From contig NZ_JBHUIW010000023.1 in NCBI RefSeq assembly GCF_042682915.1, positions 1 to 64,000 of the forward strand: a DNA stretch of 64,000 nt. Reading direction: 5' to 3'. The notes under the pieces were generated by a model, which worked only from the letters and a program-made list of their open reading frames with translations, had not been told where the DNA came from and did no database searches. The position numbers and the translations under genes were made by a program. This stretch comes from Rhodoplanes azumiensis. GTDB taxonomy: Bacteria > Pseudomonadota > Alphaproteobacteria > Rhizobiales > Xanthobacteraceae. Below, in pieces: positions 59,289 through 64,000 of the stretch; positions within the stretch are counted from its first letter, which is position 1; each line of letters starts with the position of its first letter.

Positions 59289-60305
59289 TTAAAATCCTTC
59301 GAGAACAAGCTTGCCGCGGGTGCGGCCGCTCTCGATCAGCGCGTGGGCCCGCCGCAGCGTCGCCGCGTCGATGCGCCCGAGCGTCTCGGTCGCCGTGGTC
59401 TCGATGCGACCCGCGTCGACCAGATCGGCGACCTCGTCGAGCAGGCGATGTTGCTCGATCATGTCCGGCGTCTCGAACACCGGTCGGGTGAACATCAGCT
59501 CCCAGTGCAGCGAGGCGCATTTGCGCTTCAGCTTTCGCACGTCGATCGGCCCCGGATCGTCGATCAGGCCGAACCTGCCCTGCGGCGCGATGACCTCGGC
59601 AATCGCGTCGAAGTGCTGGTCGGTGCTTGTGGTGGAGAAGATATAGGGCACGGTGGCATGCCCGATGGCGGCGAGCTGCGGCGCCATCGGCTGGGTGTGG
59701 TCGATCACGTGATGGGCGCCGAGCGACCGCGCCCACTCGGCCGTCTCGGGGCGTGACGCGGTGCCGATCACGGTGACGTCGGTGAGCGCCCGCGCGAGCT
59801 GGATGGCGATCGAGCCGACCCCGCCCGCGCTGCCGATCAACAACAGGCCCGGGCCGCCGTCGCGGCCGTCCCGGCCGCGCGGAATGCCCAGACGGTCGAA
59901 CATCATCTCCCAAGCCGTGATGGCCGTCAGCGGCAGCGCCGCAGCGGCCGCGAAGCCCAGCCTTGTCGGTTTGCGGCCGACGATGCGCTCGTCGACCAGG
60001 TGGAACTCGGCATTGGTGCCCGGACGGGCGATCGAGCCGGCGTAGAAGACTTCGTCGCCGGGGCTGAACAATGTGACGTCCGGCCCGACCTCGGCCACCA
60101 CGCCGGCGGCGTCGTAGCCGAGAACAACCGGCTTCCCAGTGGTTTCGGTCCGCTTCCTCACTTTGGTGTCGACCGGATTCACCGACACGGCCTTCACCTC
60201 GACCAGGAGATCCCGGCCGGTCGGCACCGGCCGGTCGAGGATGAGGTCGATCAGCGATTCGGGGTCGTCGATGGGCAGCGAGCGGGTGAAGCCGACGGCA
60301 CGCAT
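59289..60305 (-). CDS. zinc-type alcohol dehydrogenase-like MDR protein
   Basis: A 338-residue medium-chain oxidoreductase of the ZADH (zinc-type alcohol dehydrogenase-like) group. GroES-like half: VEVKAVSVNPVDTKVRKR, GYDAAGVVAEVGPDV; Rossmann half: LLIGSAGGVGSIAIQLARAL, GAHHVIDH. Metal-binding residues of classical ADH are absent, as in this group. ATG 60305 has GGAGAGACC upstream. It is divergent from an HxlR regulator, a pairing seen for quinone- or aldehyde-responsive reductases. Inserted between nusG and rplK. Confidence 0.86.
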   Translation of the reverse strand: MRAVGFTRSLPIDDPESLIDLILDRPVPTGRDLLVEVKAVSVNPVDTKVRKRTETTGKPVVLGYDAAGVVAEVGPDVTLFSPGDEVFYAGSIARPGTNAEFHLVDERIVGRKPTRLGFAAAAALPLTAITAWEMMFDRLGIPRGRDGRDGGPGLLLIGSAGGVGSIAIQLARALTDVTVIGTASRPETAEWARSLGAHHVIDHTQPMAPQLAAIGHATVPYIFSTTSTDQHFDAIAEVIAPQGRFGLIDDPGPIDVRKLKRKCASLHWELMFTRPVFETPDMIEQHRLLDEVADLVDAGRIETTATETLGRIDAATLRRAHALIESGRTRGKLVLEGF

Positions 60306-60438
60306 GAGGTCTCTCCAGGAGGCGGGGTCGCAGGGAGCGGCTCTCGACACGAGCCCACTCCGCACCCGCAAACCTTGTCGCTACGTCCGGAGAGCGCAAG
60401 AATGCACTTTTCCGCCTCTAAGGGACCATGAGAATACT

Positions 60439-60867
60439 ATGCCGAAGCCGTTCCGGACGTATGACTGCGGTCCCGGCTGCCCCGTGGAGGCGACGCTCGA
60501 CCTCATCGACGGCAAGTGGAAGGGCGTCGTGCTCTATCACCTGCTGGACGGCTGCCTGCGCTTCAACGCGCTGCGCCGCAAGCTGCCCGGTGTCACCCAG
60601 CGGGTGCTGACCCGCCAGCTCCGCGAGCTGGAGGAGAGCGGCCTGATCGTCCGGACCGTCTATGCCGAGGTGCCGCCCCGGGTGGAGTACCGGTTGTCCG
60701 CGCGGGGCGAGAGCCTGCGCCCCGTCATCCTCGCCCTCAAGGCGTGGGGCGACGCCTATCTGGCCGAGCGCGCAGCGGTTTCCGAGGCTTCGGCGGCGGC
60801 GGCCCGAGCGCCTTCGGGACCGTCGACCGACACCGGCCCCCTTGTCTCCGAGCCCGCCCCGCGATAG
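60439..60867 (+). CDS. HxlR-family transcriptional regulator
   Basis: A 142-residue winged-helix regulator. CPVEATLDLIDGKWKGVVLYHLL is the family signature with the sensor Cys near its start; RVLTRQLRELEESGLIVRT contains the recognition helix. A second Cys (DCGPGC) precedes it, so electrophile or redox sensing by thiols is plausible, as in YodB/HypR. A Pro/Ala-rich tail follows. ATG 60439. Divergent from the MDR oxidoreductase it probably controls. Just upstream of rplK. Confidence 0.88.
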   Translation: MPKPFRTYDCGPGCPVEATLDLIDGKWKGVVLYHLLDGCLRFNALRRKLPGVTQRVLTRQLRELEESGLIVRTVYAEVPPRVEYRLSARGESLRPVILALKAWGDAYLAERAAVSEASAAAARAPSGPSTDTGPLVSEPAPR

Positions 60868-61000
60868 AGAACCGCCACCCCGCCGCCGGCCCCCCGCCGG
60901 CGGTGGCGTCGATACGTGGGAGGAGGGACGGTTCGCCGACCGCCCTTGATCCGCACCACGAACCCTGCGAGCCGGCGGCGCCGGCGCGAAGGACTTTGCC

Positions 61001-61429
61001 ATGGCGAAGAAAATCACAGGATACCTGAAGCTTCAGGTGCCGGCGGGAGCGGCCAATCCGTCTCCGCCGATCGGCCCCGCGCTCGGTCAGCGCGGCCTCA
61101 ACATCATGGAGTTCTGCAAGGCGTTCAACGCCCAGACCCAGCAGATGGAGAAGGGATCGCCGATCCCGGTCGTCATCACCATCTATGCCGACCGTTCCTT
61201 CACGTTCGAGATGCGCACCCCGCCGGTGTCGTACTTCCTCAAGAAGGCGGCCGGCATCCAGTCGGGGGCCAAGGCGACCGGCCGCGACATCGTGGGCTCG
61301 ATCACCCAGGCCCAGGTGCGCGAGATCGCCGAGAAGAAGATGAAGGACTTCAACACCGACAACATCGAGTCGGCGATGCGCATGATCGAGGGCTCCGCCC
61401 GGTCCATGGGCCTGAGCGTGAAGGGCTGA
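61001..61429 (+). CDS. rplK: 50S ribosomal protein L11
   Basis: A 142-residue ribosomal protein. MAKKITGYLKLQVPAGAANP and GPALGQRGLNIMEFCK are the N-terminal domain with the conserved proline-rich face; ARDIVGSITQ-type sequence (GRDIVGSITQAQVREIAEKK) forms the rRNA-binding domain. L11 binds 23S rRNA at the GTPase centre. Five bases before rplA. With the nusG terminator upstream, its promoter should lie in 60868-61000 or inside the HxlR gene. Confidence 0.97.
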   Translation: MAKKITGYLKLQVPAGAANPSPPIGPALGQRGLNIMEFCKAFNAQTQQMEKGSPIPVVITIYADRSFTFEMRTPPVSYFLKKAAGIQSGAKATGRDIVGSITQAQVREIAEKKMKDFNTDNIESAMRMIEGSARSMGLSVKG

Positions 61430-61433
61430 TCCG

Positions 61434-62150
<717 letters not shown>

Positions 62151-62197
62151 ACTCGGCGGCGCGCGCGCCTGCGTCGCGCGCCTGCACGACACGACGA

Positions 62198-62223
62198 ACG
62201 GCCGGGCCAGTCCCGGCCGTTTC
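62198..62223 (+). terminator. Rho-independent terminator after rplA
   Basis: A 9-bp stem ACGGCCGGG-CCAGT-CCCGGCCGT, then TTTC. The stem is nearly the same as that after nusG. It lies 47 bases after the rplA stop. Confidence 0.75.
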
Positions 62224-62452
62224 GATTCGCGCGACATGGTCCGCCGCAGCCGGATTTCGTGGCCGCTGTGGATCGGCCCGATTTGTGTCCACGCGCCGCC
62301 ATAGTGTGGGCGGGAATGCGCGCATGATACGGTCGACAGCATTGGCCAGCCGGTGCGAAGCGTTTAAGATTCCGTCAATGTTCGGATTATGTCGACGGAT
62401 TCGCGCGCCGGCGTCCCGCATCGGCCGATCTGCAGACCCGGAGGTGCCCGGC

Positions 62453-63001
62453 GTGACCCCGTGCCGAGTGACCTGGTGCCGCGTATCGACTCTGTTTCTG
62501 GTCGCGATCCTCGCGCCGCTCGCCGGCGCGGCGCGGGCGCAGCAGACGACCATCACGACAGGCTTCGTGGTCCGTATGCCGATGCCGCTCGCGGCCGTGC
62601 CGCGGACCGACCCCGACCGGCCGACCCTCGTCGGCCACGGCCTCTCCTTCACGCGCCGCGGCACCCCGATGGCGCAGCCCGGCCGCGCCGGCCTTCTCAT
62701 GGAATGCCGCCAGGGCACGCTCGAGCTGCTCGCCCTCGATCTCGACTGGCCGCCCGGCTCCGAGCCGGTCGGCGACGTCGATGTGACGGTTTTGCTCGAT
62801 CAGGTCGCGAGCCCGGAGCGCTGGCGCATTCTCGGCAACGCCTATGCGCCGCCCGATCCGGCGGCGTTGCTGGAGCGCTTCCGCACCGCCCGCAGCTTCG
62901 CCCTGCAGGTGCGCACGAGCGGCGGCGAGCGCGAGCTGAGCTTCGATCTGCGCGGCGTCTCGGCCGCCGCCGGCCAGCTCCGGGCGAACTGCGCGAACTG
63001 A
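62453..63001 (+). CDS. secreted protein of unknown function
   Basis: A 182-residue exported protein. GTG 62453 has GGAGGTG eight bases upstream and opens a signal peptide (TPCRVTWCRVSTLFLVAILA ending GAARAQQ). The mature part is a beta-rich domain with MECRQGTLELLALDLDW and a second conserved-looking LQVRTSGGERELSFDL. Two cysteines (MECRQ and RANCAN) could pair. I do not recognise a family. Earlier in-frame starts would run into the post-terminator region. Confidence 0.7.
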   Translation: MTPCRVTWCRVSTLFLVAILAPLAGAARAQQTTITTGFVVRMPMPLAAVPRTDPDRPTLVGHGLSFTRRGTPMAQPGRAGLLMECRQGTLELLALDLDWPPGSEPVGDVDVTVLLDQVASPERWRILGNAYAPPDPAALLERFRTARSFALQVRTSGGERELSFDLRGVSAAAGQLRANCAN

Positions 63002-63075
63002 CTCCTTCGTGAGCCGGGATTCGGCACCGATCGACGGTCGCCGTCACCAGGCGCCTGCGGCCGCGCCGTGCCCGA

Positions 63076-63936
63076 TCAGGCCACGAAGGCGCTGCGGAGC
63101 GCACGGCTGAGCGCGAAGGCGTAGTTGTGGAGATTGGTCTCGGCGAGGGCCGGGAGATCGGCGATCATCTCCTTGCAGGCCTCGAGCTTGATGTCGGTCG
63201 GGTCGGGGCGCCGTTCGGCGAAGGCCGCCGACAACTCGGTCAGGATCAGGGGCGGGCATTTCAGGCCACCGAGCACGATCCGGCTGACCCCGCGTTCCGG
63301 GTCCGAGATCACGGCGGCGATCGCGTCGGCCGATTCGCTGACCGTCCGGGTGACCTTGTAGTACCCCCAGCGGGCCCGCTTGGACGATCGCGGCAGGCTG
63401 ATCGCGGTGACGATCTCGGCCGGTCCGAGCGCGTTCATGAACGGCTCGGGATAGAACCGGGTGATCGGGATGCGGCGCTCGCCCGCCTGCGACAGCGTCA
63501 CCATGGTGGCGTCGAGGGCGATCAGGGCGGTCGGCCAGTCGGCGCAAGGGTCGGCCCAGCAGGCGCTGCCGCCCAGCGTGCCGCGGTTGCGGATGTCGCG
63601 GTGGGCGATGCCGTGCGCCACGTAGGGCAGCAGACCGGCGATCGGATCGGGCACCAGCCCATCCTCCACCATCGCGTGGGTCACCATGGCCCCGATCGCG
63701 ACCGTGTCGCCGTGCGCCTCGATCATGCGCAGCTCGGTCGCCTGGCCGAGATCGACGAGGACGTGCGGAGTGGTCGACCGCAGGCTCATCTGCGGGATCA
63801 GCGACTGGCCGCCCGCCATGACGACGCCGCGCTCGCCGCACTGGGCCAGCACGTTGACGGCCTCCTCGGCGCAGAGCACGCGAACGTAATCGAAATGGAC
63901 GGCATCCATGCAGACGTCCAGCGAGGGCTCCTTCAT
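63076..63936 (-). CDS. xanthine dehydrogenase-family FAD-binding (CoxM-type) subunit
   Basis: A 286-residue flavin subunit of the molybdenum hydroxylase family, passing electrons from the Mo subunit via FAD. MAGGQSLIPQMSLRSTTPHVLVDL is the FAD-binding signature, and IAHRDIRNRGTLGGSACWADP the second; a C-terminal CO_deh_flav_C domain follows (RWGYYKVTRTVSESADAIAA). The start could be ATG 63936 or 63909. It is on the minus strand at the right edge; partner Mo and Fe-S subunits would be expected upstream, beyond the window. Substrate unknown. Confidence 0.86.
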   Translation of the reverse strand: MKEPSLDVCMDAVHFDYVRVLCAEEAVNVLAQCGERGVVMAGGQSLIPQMSLRSTTPHVLVDLGQATELRMIEAHGDTVAIGAMVTHAMVEDGLVPDPIAGLLPYVAHGIAHRDIRNRGTLGGSACWADPCADWPTALIALDATMVTLSQAGERRIPITRFYPEPFMNALGPAEIVTAISLPRSSKRARWGYYKVTRTVSESADAIAAVISDPERGVSRIVLGGLKCPPLILTELSAAFAERRPDPTDIKLEACKEMIADLPALAETNLHNYAFALSRALRSAFVA

Positions 63937-64000
63937 GGGCGGCGTCCCAGCCGGGTGCGCACCCGATCCTCACATTGCAACGGCTCGTCTCCCCCGGCTC

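Overview
This 64-kb window is a chromosomal segment of a very GC-rich alphaproteobacterium, most likely of the order Hyphomicrobiales (Rhizobiales). That placement is inferred from the flgB-flgC-fliE-fliQ-fliR-flhB-cckA gene order, a CckA-type cell-cycle hybrid kinase, a class II DAHP synthase, the tRNA-Trp/secE/nusG/rplK/rplA neighbourhood, many TctC/Bug-type solute-binding proteins and abundant palindromic intergenic repeats. I cannot name a genus from the sequence alone.

Layout. 0.1-6.0 kb is housekeeping: gph, rpiA, a DUF2059 protein, gor, a VapBC toxin-antitoxin pair and a class II DAHP synthase. 6.3-9.3 kb holds a large outer-membrane barrel that I read as omptin-like, an HU protein, tRNA-Asp and a small lipoprotein. 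9.4-29.9 kb is an accessory catabolic and transport region. It contains a TctC binding protein and amidohydrolase with a divergent LysR regulator carrying two HTH domains; a six-gene co-oriented operon (NitT/TauT-type ABC transporter, NnrS-family membrane protein, two tandem FmdE-like paralogues); a DMT exporter; a UbiD decarboxylase divergent from an MDR oxidoreductase; a thioesterase; an acyl-CoA ligase; a second TctC protein; a second NitT/TauT ABC transporter; and a VOC protein.

30.1-43.3 kb is the flagellar and cell-cycle block: a 1355-residue envelope TPR protein, fliO-fliP on the minus strand, flgB-flgC-fliE-fliQ-fliR-flhB on the plus strand, then cckA and a small membrane protein. 43.4-53.9 kb is a second catabolic cluster: a GntR regulator, an NTF2-like protein, a branched-chain-type ABC importer whose permease and both ATPases are one fused polypeptide (LivM-LivG-LivF), a cytosine-deaminase-like amidohydrolase, and a frameshifted alpha/beta hydrolase. 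An IS110-family element sits inside this operon, inserted precisely in a palindromic repeat.

54.0-62.2 kb is the translation/transcription core: tRNA-Trp, secE, nusG, rplK and rplA. It is interrupted twice, by a lipase-like/ICMT/secreted-protein insert between tRNA-Trp and secE, and by a divergent MDR oxidoreductase/HxlR pair between nusG and rplK. The window ends with a secreted unknown and a molybdenum-hydroxylase FAD subunit running off toward the right edge.

Several families of dispersed palindromic repeats recur between genes. One supplies the stop codon of a gene and another copy is the IS110 target. The best candidates for undescribed biology are the ABC-NnrS-FmdE-like operon with its triple 17-bp repeat control region, the LivMGF fusion with a degenerate first ABC signature, the double-HTH LysR protein, and the omptin-like barrel with a long disordered extension.
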